Assembly (NCBI GenBank): GCA_965197635.1
Contig: CBDANN010000008.1
Coordinates: 124,001-188,000 of the forward strand
DNA: 64,000 nt
From: Bin87 sp965197635
GTDB lineage: Bacteria; Chloroflexota; Dehalococcoidia; Lucifugimonadales; UBA3495
Direction of reading: 5' to 3'
The position numbers and the translations under genes were made by a program. Under the pieces are notes generated by a model. It was not told the DNA's origin and searched no databases. It worked only from the letters and a program-made list of their open reading frames with translations. Numbering within the stretch: position 1 is the first letter of the stretch; the number at the start of each line of letters is the position of its first letter. Below are positions 34,188 to 44,037 of this stretch, piece by piece.

Positions 34188-35000
34188 CTACCGATTCAAC
34201 AGCCACCACTCGTCGCTGCCGAGGTTGAACTCGATGCGTCGGAAACCTTCGGCGAACGGTACGCCGCAGCGCTCGCCCTGGAGGCGGCAGCCCTCCGTCA
34301 TTCGTTCCAGGCGTTGCGACACGGTGCGCGCGCTGATCTGGGAGGCGTGCTTGCTGAGGGCGGCGGCCTTCCGGTGGATTTGCTCTTCGGTGATTGATAT
34401 GAACGTGTCGGGGCGTTCGGAACCCCAGAGCAGCGCCTCCCGCACCCGGTGGGGTTCCAGTCCCTCTTCCTTGATTTGTTCTGGGAAGTCCAGCCAGCTC
34501 CAGGCGTATGAAAACGCCGCGTCCAGCGCCGCTTGGCCGCTGTGACGGTGATCCCGGTGGGTATGGGAGGTGACGCGGTAGGGGTCAATGCCGAATATCA
34601 CGTCCGGCTTGTGCCGGCGAATTTGCCGCACCACCTGCCCACGGTAGGCGTAGGTGTCCTCCAGCTCGCCGTCCCCGTAGCGCAGGAAAACCACCTCGGC
34701 AACACCCAACACGTTGGCGGCGTTCTGCTGCTCTATCTCGCGAGTGGCCGCCAAACCTTCGGAAGTAAGGGAACGGTCTCCCGTGCCCTTGTTGCCATTG
34801 GTGGACATCAGCACGACCACGTTGGTGCCCGATTCGGCGATCCACTTGGCCATCGTTGCGCCGCAGCCGCCTTCGGCGTCGTCGGGGTGCGGAGTTACCA
34901 CCAAAGCGCTGCGGGGGGCCTCGGTCATCACTTTAGGCTCCGGCGCGTATTCCTGGTTGGGGTAGCCCCAGCCGTCAATGCCGTGCGGTCTGCTGGTCAT
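34188..35000 (-). CDS. PIG-L family deacetylase
   Basis: 270 residues. VTPHPDDAEGGCGATMAKW has the zinc-binding PHPDD, VVVLMSTNGNKGTGDRSLT follows, and HTHRDHRHSGQAALDA supplies the second metal histidine. The family removes N-acetyl groups from GlcNAc-type sugars or conjugates (MshB, BshB, LmbE). The substrate is unknown. It is monocistronic, preceded by a palindromic repeat. Confidence 0.9.
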   Translation of the reverse strand: MTSRPHGIDGWGYPNQEYAPEPKVMTEAPRSALVVTPHPDDAEGGCGATMAKWIAESGTNVVVLMSTNGNKGTGDRSLTSEGLAATREIEQQNAANVLGVAEVVFLRYGDGELEDTYAYRGQVVRQIRRHKPDVIFGIDPYRVTSHTHRDHRHSGQAALDAAFSYAWSWLDFPEQIKEEGLEPHRVREALLWGSERPDTFISITEEQIHRKAAALSKHASQISARTVSQRLERMTEGCRLQGERCGVPFAEGFRRIEFNLGSDEWWLLNR

Positions 35001-35024
35001 TTTGAGACTCCGTTATTGGTCAAA

Positions 35025-35097
35025 GTAGGGGCAACCCTTGTGGTTGCCCCGCGCGGTAAAGGCGGTGCGGGAGGGCAACCACAAGGGTTGCCCTTAC
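35025..35097. repeat. GTAGGGGC-type intergenic palindrome, long form
   Basis: Two inverted arms of 21 bp (GGGCAACCCTTGTGGTTGCC core at 35029 and GGGCAACCACAAGGGTTGCC core at 35073) are separated by about 23 bp. Each arm is itself near-palindromic. The unit begins GTAGGGGC as do those at 36754 and 52595. Confidence 0.85.
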
Positions 35098-35116
35098 CGT
35101 TAGGTATCATCGCGCA

Positions 35117-36535
35117 TCATCCGCCCAAGTGGAACACCACCATCTTGAGCTCGCTCATTTCCTCGATGGCATAGGCGGGACCTTCCTTGCCCATGCCGCT
35201 GTCCTTGAGACCACCGTATGGCATCAGGTCGGCGCGCCACTGGGGCGAGGAGTTGATATGCAAGTTGCCAGAGTGAACTTCCTGGGCGAACTTCATGGCC
35301 CAGTCCACGTTCTGCGTGAAGATGCCGGCGGACAGTCCAAAGCGGGTGTCGTTGGCCTTGGCGATGGCGTCGTCTATGTCATCAAAGGCGCTGACCGCGA
35401 CAGCGGGGCCGAATAGCTCCTCCCGGGAGATCAGCATTTCGGGCCGCGCGTCAGCAACCACGGTGGCGGTATGCAAGGTGCCCTCGCGTCCGCCGCCGGC
35501 GATAACCCGGGCGCCCTGGCCCACGGCCTCCGCGATCCAGCTCTCCACGCGCTCGGCATCGGTCTGGCGGATCATCGGCCCCATCTTCACGTCCTCGTCA
35601 AAGGGGTTGCCGGCGCTGAACTCCTGGGTGGGTTTCACGAGGGCGTCAAGCAGGTCGGCATAGATGGTACGCGCCGCAAAGACTCGCTGAGTGGAGATGC
35701 ACACCTGGCCGGCGTTGGAAAACCCGCTGGCCACGGTGGCCGCCGCCACCTTTTCAATATCCGCGTCGGACATGATGATGAGCGGGCTGTTGGAACCCAG
35801 TTCCATCGTTACCTTCTTGATGCCGGCGTTGCGGCAGATGCGGTCGCCCACTTCCATGCTGCCCGTGAAGGTAATCTTGCGGACGTCCCTGGAGCCGGTG
35901 ATCGCGTCGCCGATCTCCGCGCCGGAGCCGGTGATGGTCTGGATGGCCTCCTCGGGCAGGCCGGCTTCCAGCAGGATCTCGGTAAGTTTCAGCGCGGACA
36001 GCGGGGTGTCCCCGGCCGGCTTCAGTATGACGGCGTTGCCGGCAGCCAGAGCCGGGCCCACCTTGTGGCACACCAGGTTGAGCGGGAAGTTGAACGGCGC
36101 GATGGCCGCCACCACGCCAACGGGCACGCGGATGGTAAACCCGAACTGGCTGACGTTGCCGGGAGCGGCGTCCAGCGGCACGGTTTCGCCGTGCAGCCGT
36201 TTGGCCTCTTCTGCGGAAAGGGTGATGGTCTGGATGGCGCGCTGCACTTCGGCGCGGCCTTCGGCGATGACCTTGCCCTCTTCCCGGGTAATGGTTTCCG
36301 CCAGGTCATTGGACCGTTCATCCATCAGGTCGGCGGCCCGCTTCAGGATGGTGTAGCGACGGTGGGCCGGCAGTTTGCCCATCACGGCGGCGCCCCGAAC
36401 GGCGCTGGCGATAGCCGACGCTACGTCGTCGGCCGAACCCCGCGGCACAGTGTCGAAGGCGGACTGGTCGAAGGGATTGACGACAGGCATCTTTTCATCG
36501 CGGTCAACCCATTCACCGCAGATGTACATTCGCAT
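35117..36535 (-). CDS. Aldehyde dehydrogenase (NAD(P)-dependent)
   Basis: 472 residues from ATG 36535, which has AAAAGGAGACCCAACC upstream; a longer frame lacks support. IAPFNFPLNLVCHKVGPALA (cofactor), MELGSNSPLIIMSDAD (catalytic Glu), SNAGQVCISTQRVFAA (nucleophilic Cys) and SREELFGPAVAV are present. It resembles lactaldehyde, glyceraldehyde-3-phosphate and sulfoacetaldehyde-type dehydrogenases. The aldehyde is unknown; given the ThDP decarboxylase pair and TauE/SafE protein in this window, sulfoacetaldehyde is one option. Confidence 0.92.
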   Translation of the reverse strand: MRMYICGEWVDRDEKMPVVNPFDQSAFDTVPRGSADDVASAIASAVRGAAVMGKLPAHRRYTILKRAADLMDERSNDLAETITREEGKVIAEGRAEVQRAIQTITLSAEEAKRLHGETVPLDAAPGNVSQFGFTIRVPVGVVAAIAPFNFPLNLVCHKVGPALAAGNAVILKPAGDTPLSALKLTEILLEAGLPEEAIQTITGSGAEIGDAITGSRDVRKITFTGSMEVGDRICRNAGIKKVTMELGSNSPLIIMSDADIEKVAAATVASGFSNAGQVCISTQRVFAARTIYADLLDALVKPTQEFSAGNPFDEDVKMGPMIRQTDAERVESWIAEAVGQGARVIAGGGREGTLHTATVVADARPEMLISREELFGPAVAVSAFDDIDDAIAKANDTRFGLSAGIFTQNVDWAMKFAQEVHSGNLHINSSPQWRADLMPYGGLKDSGMGKEGPAYAIEEMSELKMVVFHLGG

Positions 36536-36852
36536 GGTTGGGTCTCCTTTTACGGATCCGGGGCCGGGCGCAGAGGCCAGGGGAAGCCGGAAAGACATGA
36601 TATGGGGGAGATTGTACTACGGCGGTGGAGTTGCAACCAAATGACTAATGCCGACTGCCGGGACGCTCTCCGCCGGGCGCAGCTACCGTCTATCCAGCGC
36701 GGCAGCGTTCCGTATTAGGTGGTTTGATTCCATAGATGCCGTTGCTAGTGCGGGTAGGGGCGAATGGCCATTCGCCCCTACGGACGGGAGCCAGCTAAAT
36801 CGGAACGCTACCTATCCGGCGCAACGGAGTTGGAATCAAACGGCGTCAAACG
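36536..36852. other. 317-bp intergenic region holding a perfect 28-bp palindrome
   Basis: Positions 36754-36781 form a perfect palindrome starting GTAGGGGCGAATGG. It is embedded in a larger imperfect hairpin whose arms share TTTGATTCCA near 36724 and its complement near 36833. No gene is visible; the ALDH promoter should lie in the first part. Confidence 0.6.
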
Positions 36853-37680
36853 TCATCCAGAGAGTACGCAATAGTTATACAAGCCGGCCACCGCAGCAAG
36901 GTCTGCCGCGTATTGTGGCGCATGGTGCCGGAAGACATCCTCTACGCCTCCGGATCTAACTATGCTGAGCGGGGTATCCCGCTCAAATACGGAAGGGTCG
37001 TCGAAGCCGGTGATGAAGGGAGTGAACTGTTCCCAAAAATAGTCGAAAGTGCGCGTTACGCTGTCAACCCCACTGGAGCGGTTGATCACTTTGGTGGACA
37101 TATAGTCGAAGCCTATCGTGAAGACGGACAGATGTGCGGCGAGCTGATTGAGGAAACCCAAGATGAGATCCCGGGGCAGGTACATGGTATTGCCCTCCCA
37201 GATGAAAAGGGACGGCAGATGAGGGTCGAACCCGACTTCTTGCAGTCTCAGAGGGAGGTTGACTTCCAGGTAGTTGCAGGGAATGGCCGGCCAGGGTTCC
37301 ATGCCGCGCTGTTCCAGCATCTCGCGCTTGTACTGTACTACCGTCGGCTGGTCAACGTCGAAGAAGGCCACGCCTTCGGTCCGGAAAATTGCCGGACGCA
37401 TATCGAACCCGGCGCCCACCGATACGACCTGCTTCGCACCCTGCTCGATTTCCGTTCGCACCAACTCGCGAAACACGAGCAGGCGGCAACGAATAAGCGT
37501 TTCGAATTCAGGACAGATTTCCGCGAATCGTTGGGCGTAAGGTTTGACCTCATCTGGCACAAACCATTGGGAATAGGGGTCGTCAAAGAGAGAGTCCTCC
37601 CGCTTACGCTCGGCATCGCGGAAGTAGGCTATGAAAAACGCGGTCATACCGACATCGTTAATATCTACCGTAGTGGGCAC
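36853..37680 (-). CDS. SAM-dependent methyltransferase of the leucine carboxyl methyltransferase-like family
   Basis: 275 residues with a GTG start at 37680 preceded by AAGGAGGTACAACT, an excellent RBS. KQVVSVGAGFDMRPAIF is SAM motif I of the LCM/PPM1 and TIGR00027 family, and FFDVDQPTVVQYKREML the acidic ribose-binding part; PSLFIWEGNTMYLPRD is also typical. Bacterial members are often O-methyltransferases of secondary metabolism. Acceptor unknown. Confidence 0.85.
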   Translation of the reverse strand: MPTTVDINDVGMTAFFIAYFRDAERKREDSLFDDPYSQWFVPDEVKPYAQRFAEICPEFETLIRCRLLVFRELVRTEIEQGAKQVVSVGAGFDMRPAIFRTEGVAFFDVDQPTVVQYKREMLEQRGMEPWPAIPCNYLEVNLPLRLQEVGFDPHLPSLFIWEGNTMYLPRDLILGFLNQLAAHLSVFTIGFDYMSTKVINRSSGVDSVTRTFDYFWEQFTPFITGFDDPSVFERDTPLSIVRSGGVEDVFRHHAPQYAADLAAVAGLYNYCVLSG

Positions 37681-37919
37681 AGTTGTACCTCCTTGGCATA
37701 AACCGTATCGTGGTATTGGACGGGCCCCGCCGCTCTATGGCGGCGGCGCTTCTGCCGTAGTCTTGGTATGCAGAGACCCAACTGCCCATCTGACGACAAG
37801 TTGGTCGACGCGCTTGTGATAATCGGCGCAAGCCTGACGGGGAACGTTAGCCTACAGGCCGGCCGGACGGGGCAGCAAGCCAATGCCCGTAAATCGAGAG
37901 GAGGGTTTTTCGAAAGTAT

Positions 37920-38645
37920 TCAGTCTTGAGGGTAGTGGTCGGGTTTCGCCGGAGTAGTTTCGGCGGACGGGTTATTTTCACCCAGCACGATGCTGCGGCC
38001 GGTGCCGGTGACTTTGTAGTGCCCGGGCCGGCCCTGGATCCGCTCCAGCCAACGGAACTTGGTGCGAGCGGCGTTGCGGAGGGTCTGCACAAAACTGTGG
38101 GGCATCGGCCAACCGGCCAGGGCGAACAGACGGAATAGTTCGTCGGTGTCAACGCTTGCGACGTCCAGATAGCGGTGAGCAGCCTCGGCAGCCACGACTA
38201 CTTTACGCATATCCCCCAGCGGGTTCACCCTCTGACAGAATGCCATGAATTCCAGTTGCCCGGGCGTAGCGTTCGCCAGGGGAAAGGTCCCGTTGGACGA
38301 TCCGTTGACGGTTTCCGGATGTTCCGTCGCGATTGGGGGTGAGATTGCCTGTTGAATCACCACGGGCTGCCCGCCATTCGCCGGCGCCGATAGGAACGGC
38401 TCAACGTAGGCCGGAACCGGGACTGGTTCGACGGGTGTGTGGTGGCTCACCCCGTTGTCCTGACTGTGACCGTTGGAATACGCGGGTGGCTCCGGACTTG
38501 CGCTGGACGTTGCAGCGGGCGCCGCCCCATTTGAGCCGAGCAACTGGGGCATAAAAGAATGCAGCACCTCGCGCACCAATTCCCTATCATCGGATTCAAT
38601 GGTGACCTGCGCGCCCAGCGGCAATGTAATACTGAGCTTGTTCAT
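37920..38645 (-). CDS. Hypothetical protein with a central disordered linker, 241 aa
   Basis: From ATG 38645 (MNKLSITLPLGAQVTIESDD). The first 45 residues look like a small beta-rich domain of unknown kind. Residues about 50-135 are Pro/Ser/Asn-rich. The C-terminal 100 residues (EFMAFCQRVNPLGDMRKVVV, AHRYLDVASVDTDELFRLFA, TLRNAARTKFRWLERIQGRP, HYKVTGTGRSIVLGE) are helical and end like a winged-helix wing. It may be DNA-binding. Not recognised. Confidence 0.7.
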   Translation of the reverse strand: MNKLSITLPLGAQVTIESDDRELVREVLHSFMPQLLGSNGAAPAATSSASPEPPAYSNGHSQDNGVSHHTPVEPVPVPAYVEPFLSAPANGGQPVVIQQAISPPIATEHPETVNGSSNGTFPLANATPGQLEFMAFCQRVNPLGDMRKVVVAAEAAHRYLDVASVDTDELFRLFALAGWPMPHSFVQTLRNAARTKFRWLERIQGRPGHYKVTGTGRSIVLGENNPSAETTPAKPDHYPQD

Positions 38646-38744
38646 CCTGGCTACCCCGATGTCAGACCGCACACCCTGGCACAATAGTAATGTAAGGGCG
38701 GGTTTTCTGGCAAGGTAGGCGGCTGTTACATTTGTGTAATTCCA

Positions 38745-40162
38745 TTAGCCCAACCAGGCCACCAGCAGCCCGCCCGCCACGAGGAAAATCAGGAAGCCGA
38801 ATACGTCGGTGAACGTGGTGACGAACACCGCGGAGGGCACCGCCGGGTCAATACCCAGCCGACGCAGCAGCAGCGGTACGCCGGCGCCAGTGAGCGCAGC
38901 CACCAACAGGTTCCCGACCATGGCGATGGCTAGCGCGACGCCCTGTCCGACGCTGCCTTTCCACAACCAACCCAGAGCGCCGGCCACCACCGCCAACGCC
39001 AAGCCGTGCGTCAAGCCCAACAGCAGATCCCGTCCCAGCAGCCTCCCGCCGGAGTGAGCCGGCGCCTCTCCCAATGCCAGGCCACGCACCACCAGCGTAA
39101 CCGTTTGAGTCCCGGCGATGCCTCCTTGACCCGCCACGACTGGCAGAAAGACGGCCAGCATGGCGATGGCCGCGATGGTGGATTCAAGGTTCACCACCGC
39201 GGCGGCGGCCAGCACGGTCCCCAAATTGACCACCAGCCACGGCAGCCGGTGGGCTACCGACAGGCGCAATGGACCGTAAACACGTTCCCCAGGCGCTGAG
39301 GCGATGCGCAGCATATCTTCGGCGGCTTCTTCCTCGCCGACGTACATCGCTTCCTCGGCCCGTATGACGCCCAACACCCGCTGGTCATCATCCACTACAG
39401 GGACGATGCTCATGGAGTAGCGCGCGATTATCCGGTGGGCTTCTTCCTGGTCCGTTTCCGGAGATACCGCCACGAGACGGCGCCCAAACCGTTCGGCGAG
39501 ATCCGCCACTGATCGCGCGGGGTTGGCTAACGCAAGCTGGGTTATGCTCAAAGTGCCGATCAGCCTTCTTTCATCATCGAGGACACATACCCAGCCGAAG
39601 CCCTCGGCGTCTTCGCCGAACAACCGCAGGGCGTCCAATCCGTTGCCGGCCGTGACGTCGTGCCGGACCCGGGGAAAGTCCGGTGTCATCATTCCCCCGG
39701 CGGTGTCCGACGGGTATTGGAGCAGAGGCACGACGTCCTGCGGACGTTCCAGTTCCTCAACGATGGCGTTGGCCGGACCTTCGGGCAGTTCCTGGAGGAT
39801 GTCCGCCACGGTGTGGCTGTCCACGTCATCCAACAGGCCGCCCGCCCGGTCTCCAGTTCCCGAACGACGGTGGCTGCCGCCAGCGTGGGCGCTTCATCGA
39901 GGATGTCGGATAGTTCAACCAGCGGCAGCAGCGCGATGAGCAAGCGGCGTTCCGCCCGAGGGACACGCGCCAAAAAGATGCCCTGGTCGGCGGCGAGCAT
40001 TCTCCGCAGCAACCCGACTGCGATACCAACTTGGTCCTGTCCCAGGGCCGCTCGCACCTGATCGCCCTGGGAATGCGGGTCGGTGCGCCCGCCGTCGAAC
40101 GATGGTGGCGGAGATATTGAAGCCGACACTCCAGTTGGTTGAGGGTCGGTCCGGCTATTCAT
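38745..40162 (-). pseudogene. mgtE: MgtE-type magnesium transporter, frameshifted
   Basis: The N-terminal frame from 40162 encodes the MgtE helical domain (LLRRMLAADQGIFLARVPRA, LVELSDILDEAPTLAAATVV). Near 39840, in the repetitive CGGGCGGGCGG, the frame changes; the rest (LLDDVDSHTVADILQELPEG, CBS pair DDERRLIGTLSITQLALAN and DDDQRVLGVIRAEEAMYVGE, then five membrane helices with LPVVAGQGGIAGTQTVTLVV) runs to 38745. A single base indel in a GC-rich run could be a sequencing error; if real, the transporter is lost. Function when intact: Mg2+ uptake gated by cytosolic Mg2+. Confidence 0.85.
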
Positions 40163-40202
40163 TGAATTTCCTCGGAGACCGACACCCGTTGCGTCGGTCC
40201 GG

Positions 40203-42074
40203 CTAAATGGTCTGTTTCAATCTCACCGCCAGCGAGCGGGTCAGACCGGGCACGGCGGCGATGTCCTCAACGCTGGCTTCCTTGATGCCCTGCAGCGATC
40301 CGAACCGCCGCAGCAGCATCCGTTTTCGTTTCGGCCCAATGCCCGTGACCATGTCGATGGCCGACTTCAGGCTGCTCTTGGAGCGCAGGTTGCGGTGGAA
40401 ACTGATGGCAAACCGATGGGCTTCGTCGCGTATCCGCTGCATCAGGTAAAGGGCTTGAGAATCCCGGGGAAGCACGATGGGCTCCGGAGTGTGGGGAACG
40501 AAAATCTCCTCGTTCTCCTTGGCCAGGGAGCATAACGGAATCTGCTCCAAACCCAAGTGCAGCATTACTTCCCGAGCCGCCGACAGGTGTCCCTTGCCGC
40601 CGTCGATGATAACAAGATCAGGCATCACGCCCCAGGTGTCCACCTTGCCGTCCGGGTCGGGGTTGGCGATGGCCTGGCTGAGCCGCTTGAACCGGCGGGT
40701 GAGCATCTCCTTCATGCTAGCGTAGTCGTCAACGCCATCCACCGCCTTGATTTTGAAGCGGCGATAATCCCGCGTGCGGGGCTTGCCGTCGTCGAACACC
40801 ACCATGCTCCCCACCAGGTTGCTGCCCTGGATGTGAGATATGTCATAGCATTCCATACGTCTCGGCGCGGCCGGCAAACTCAGCTCCTCTTCCAGCTCCG
40901 ACAGCGCGCCCTGTATCGCGTCGGAGCGGTTCAGCCATTTGACCCGGTGTTGGGCCAAACCCTCGGCGGCGTTGTCGGCTACCACCTGCAGCAGTTTGCG
41001 GTTCTCCCCGCGCTGGGGCCGGTAAATGCGGACGGCGCCCCCGCGACGGTCCCGCAGGAACTGTTGCAGAACCTCGGCATCCTCCGCCGGCGGATCGTGC
41101 TGCACCAGCACAATGGGCGGCACCTCCAGGGCGTTGGCGTAAAACTGCTGCACAAACTGGGCGATGATCTGACCCGGCTCGTCGTCCTGGGGGCCCTCCA
41201 TGAAAAAGTGGTCCCGTCCGATGAGCTTGCCGCGCCGCACGAAGAACACCTCAACCCAGGCTTCCCGGATGCGGGAATTCGGGTCCGCCACCGACACCGC
41301 GATGGCGTCCAGGTCGGTCAACCGCCCTGAGTCCACCTTGACCGTGCGTTCTTCCTCGAATTTCTGGATGGCGGCGACCTGGTCGCGCAGGGCGGCGGCC
41401 CGCTCAAACTCCAGCGCCTCCGACGCCTCCTCCATCTTGCCCCGCAACTGTCCGGTTACGGTTTCCGTGTTGCCCTCCAGGAACATGATGACCTGTTTAA
41501 CCACCTCGCCGTACTCCTCCTGGTTGGCCAGACCGGCGCAGGGGCCCACACAGCGGTGAATGTAGTATTCCAGGCAGGGTCGCGGGTCGGTTCCGGTGAT
41601 TCGCTTGGTGCAGGAGCGGTAGGGAAACAGCTTCTTCACCAGGTCCATGGACTGGCGCACGCTACCGGCGCTGGCAAAGGGGCCGAAGTACCGGGCGCCG
41701 TCATCATGCACGCCCCGGGTGATGTACACCCGGGGGAAATCATCGGCCAGGTCAACTTTCAGGTACGGATAGGTCTTATCGTCTTTCAGGCGGACGTTGA
41801 AGTAGGGTCGGTGGCGCTTGATCAGCGTGTTCTCCAGGATGAGCGCCTCGGCCTCGGTGTCAGTGACGATGTACTCGAAGTCGTCCAGTTCGCTGACCAT
41901 CCGCCGGGTCTTGCGATCCAACCCTGCCGGCGAGCCGAAATAGGAGCGCAGCCGGTTGCGGAGCACCGCCGCCTTGCCGACGTAAATTACCACGCCCCCG
42001 GCGTTCTTCATCAGATAGACGCCGGGCCGCTCAGGAGTTACCAGCAGACGATGGTCAAACTCGTGCCGCGCCAT
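40203..42074 (-). CDS. uvrC: Excinuclease ABC subunit C
   Basis: About 623 residues. GIY-YIG nuclease domain at 15-95 (PGVYLMKNAGGVVIYVGKAA), UVR motif around 200-235 (GKMEEASEALEFERAAALRD), RNase H-like endonuclease domain around 395-550 (CYDISHIQGSNLVGSMVVFD, LVIIDGGKGHLSAAREVM), and C-terminal helix-hairpin-helix (GIGPKRKRMLLRRFGSLQGI). Makes both incisions in nucleotide excision repair with UvrA/UvrB, which are not in the window. ATG 42074 is chosen; GTG 42080 is also possible. Confidence 0.95.
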   Translation of the reverse strand: MARHEFDHRLLVTPERPGVYLMKNAGGVVIYVGKAAVLRNRLRSYFGSPAGLDRKTRRMVSELDDFEYIVTDTEAEALILENTLIKRHRPYFNVRLKDDKTYPYLKVDLADDFPRVYITRGVHDDGARYFGPFASAGSVRQSMDLVKKLFPYRSCTKRITGTDPRPCLEYYIHRCVGPCAGLANQEEYGEVVKQVIMFLEGNTETVTGQLRGKMEEASEALEFERAAALRDQVAAIQKFEEERTVKVDSGRLTDLDAIAVSVADPNSRIREAWVEVFFVRRGKLIGRDHFFMEGPQDDEPGQIIAQFVQQFYANALEVPPIVLVQHDPPAEDAEVLQQFLRDRRGGAVRIYRPQRGENRKLLQVVADNAAEGLAQHRVKWLNRSDAIQGALSELEEELSLPAAPRRMECYDISHIQGSNLVGSMVVFDDGKPRTRDYRRFKIKAVDGVDDYASMKEMLTRRFKRLSQAIANPDPDGKVDTWGVMPDLVIIDGGKGHLSAAREVMLHLGLEQIPLCSLAKENEEIFVPHTPEPIVLPRDSQALYLMQRIRDEAHRFAISFHRNLRSKSSLKSAIDMVTGIGPKRKRMLLRRFGSLQGIKEASVEDIAAVPGLTRSLAVRLKQTI

Positions 42075-42099
42075 TGCCACCCCAACACCGGCAGGTTAG

Positions 42100-42450
42100 T
42101 TATAACACGAAGGAAACGGCCACCAGAACGACCACCAAAACACCGGAGAAAATCCCGATGCGCCTCAATTCGGAACCGACGTGGTTATAGGCCGCCGGCC
42201 GTTCAAATCGCCGGCCGCGCGATTGGCCCAACGACCGGCTCGCGGTCGTGGCAGAGGCCGGCCGCGGTGAGGTCGCTGGTGTGCTCGCCGGGGCGTTGGA
42301 TGTCGCTGAGGTTGCCGGCGGGTCGGCCACTGCCGTAGCGGTCGGCTCCGTTGGCCCGTCCAGGCGCGTTGGCGCGTTGCGGTTCGCGTTGCTGCGACGG
42401 CGACGCAGATTGTTCTGGCGGGACGCCACCCGTTTGCCCTTGCTCGGCAT
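42100..42450 (-). CDS. Small tail-anchored membrane protein, 116 aa
   Basis: ATG 42450 follows GGAGGTGGGCT. A basic N-terminus (MPSKGKRVASRQNNLRRRRS), an Ala/Thr/Pro-rich low-complexity middle and one C-terminal hydrophobic helix (IGIFSGVLVVVLVAVSFVL) suggest anchoring with the N-terminus inside the cell. It lies just upstream of uvrC on the same strand. Similar proteins are found in Chloroflexota; role unknown. A GACGCC/GGGCGTC hairpin lies in its leader at about 42473-42490. Confidence 0.65.
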   Translation of the reverse strand: MPSKGKRVASRQNNLRRRRSNANRNAPTRLDGPTEPTATAVADPPATSATSNAPASTPATSPRPASATTASRSLGQSRGRRFERPAAYNHVGSELRRIGIFSGVLVVVLVAVSFVL

Positions 42451-42637
42451 AGCCCACCTCCGAGAGCCACGACGCCCCAATAGGCGTCGCCAGCACGTTG
42501 AAAAGTCAGTTATCGTCGGGAACGGCACCCGCGTATTAGCCCATCCCTATAACCATGATACCAGCAAAGACCGGGGAATTGGCATGGAGAGATAGACGGG
42601 TTTATGTCAATAACTAGGCGTCTACTGATACCGCCGC

Positions 42638-43231
42638 TCAACGTCGGGGTGGTCGGTAGTTGCGGTAGTCGCGGCAAGCATCGTAGGTTGACTGATCGAT
42701 ACGGATCCAAGTAGTGCCCGGAATGCCTCGACTTGAAGCGCTACCTGGCCCGACCGGAAAGGCGGACTCAAAACTGAGTTGCCGGTTCTGCGAAGCAGCG
42801 ATGCGCTTTGCGAGGCTTACCGCTGGGCCGAAGTCCGAGTCCTGACTGACGATGATGGCAACTTCGTACTGCTGCTCGTAAGTAGCCTGAACCAGGTCAA
42901 TGGCGAGGCTGACGTCCACCCCTTTTTCCTGCCGACCGGAGCTAACCCTGCCACGGTAGGTGTAAATGCCTCTCCGCCGTAGGTACCGTAGCTTATTGGA
43001 CCAGAAGTCATGCCAAAATTGGTTGCGTAGCTTGTCAGGGACGCCGGTATAAAAGCGGATTTGCGACAATAAACGGCCCGGAGTTGTGGCTACCAGGTCA
43101 TTGGCCAGTTTTTCAACGTCATAACTGGGCCATGCGTATGGCGACGCCGTGTTTGCCGGGTTGCCCAGCCAAGCCTCCTTCGCCAGGTGATGCAGATTTT
43201 GACCGTCTATGAAAATCATTGTTTTCATCAT
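42638..43231 (-). CDS. NYN-domain (LabA/DUF88-like) ribonuclease-like protein
   Basis: About 197 residues from ATG 43231 (MMKTMIFIDGQNLHHLAKEA). TMIFIDGQNLHH, KGVDVSLAIDLVQATYEQQ and AIIVSQDSDFGPAV give the PIN-like acidic triad of NYN domains, which cleave or bind RNA. No partner is adjacent. Confidence 0.88.
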   Translation of the reverse strand: MMKTMIFIDGQNLHHLAKEAWLGNPANTASPYAWPSYDVEKLANDLVATTPGRLLSQIRFYTGVPDKLRNQFWHDFWSNKLRYLRRRGIYTYRGRVSSGRQEKGVDVSLAIDLVQATYEQQYEVAIIVSQDSDFGPAVSLAKRIAASQNRQLSFESAFPVGPGSASSRGIPGTTWIRIDQSTYDACRDYRNYRPPRR

Positions 43232-43369
43232 AAAAAACACCCGCCCGGGGAAACCGACCATAGTCGGCTCGTGCGGACGGGGAGCAGATCAAGGTGAAGG
43301 TTAGCCGACTCTCGGCATTTTGTCAAGAGCAATTTTTGCCCAAATAGCAGCGCGTTGCCCGCTGTCCGC

Positions 43370-43954
43370 TCACCCAATCCCCAACTCGGCCTGCATATCG
43401 GCCACGGCCTGGTTGCGGGTTTTGCGCTGCCACTGGGGACGGGCGTTGATGGGCTCATTGATGATTTCAGGGTCGATCTTGAGGGCGACGAACACCGGGC
43501 CGGGCTGGCCAAGGATTTCCTCAATTTGGCTCGCGAAATCCTCCAGGTTATCAATGGCATAGGTGGCTGGATAGCCGCAGCCCTGGGCCACCACGTCGTA
43601 GGCCATCTGCTCGGCGTTGGGCACCGGCTGGCCGCCGGTGGTGGCATACACCCCGTTGTCCAGCATGAAGTGGTACAGGTTAACCGGCGCTTTCTCGGCG
43701 ATGGTCGGCAGCGCGCCCATGCCCATCAGCACGTCGCCCTCGGAGTCGAACAGCACCACCCGCTCCTCCGGGATCGCCAGGGCCAGGCCCAGCGCAAAGG
43801 AGGCGTGGCCACCCATAGCCGGGTCGCCCAGGGGAAGATCCCGGTTGGGCTGGTCGCTCAACTCCACCCAGTGCCGCCCGCCCCGCCCTGGTATCACCAC
43901 CGAGTCGCCGCGATGCCTGTTGAACACTTCCAGCATTTCCGCCGTCTTCATCAT
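43370..43954 (-). CDS. ThDP-dependent decarboxylase beta subunit (sulfopyruvate/phosphonopyruvate type)
   Basis: 194 residues. DSEGDVLMGMGALPTIAEKA then PVNLYHFMLDNGVYATTGGQ is the GDG...N ThDP/Mg2+-binding motif. LGDPAMGGHASFALGLALAI matches the G.M conserved loop. Split alpha/beta subunits of this size are seen in sulfopyruvate decarboxylase (ComD/ComE). It pairs with the gene at 44077-44586 on the same strand. It would bind ThDP and convert a 2-keto acid such as sulfopyruvate to an aldehyde. Confidence 0.85.
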   Translation of the reverse strand: MMKTAEMLEVFNRHRGDSVVIPGRGGRHWVELSDQPNRDLPLGDPAMGGHASFALGLALAIPEERVVLFDSEGDVLMGMGALPTIAEKAPVNLYHFMLDNGVYATTGGQPVPNAEQMAYDVVAQGCGYPATYAIDNLEDFASQIEEILGQPGPVFVALKIDPEIINEPINARPQWQRKTRNQAVADMQAELGIG

Positions 43955-44037
43955 AATAGTCGTGTCCCTCCCGGTTGGTATTTTGCATGGATATACCGGA
44001 TGTTCAGGATAACTCGTTCAGATTTAACCAATATCAT

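Noticed and set aside
35471..36718. 415-codon plus-strand frame opposite the aldehyde dehydrogenase
   Set aside because: Antisense shadow; the ALDH catalytic motifs and RBS are on the minus strand.
42473..42490. Riboswitch in the leader of the small membrane protein
   Set aside because: Only a short GACGCC/GGGCGTC hairpin is visible; no known riboswitch motif could be matched.
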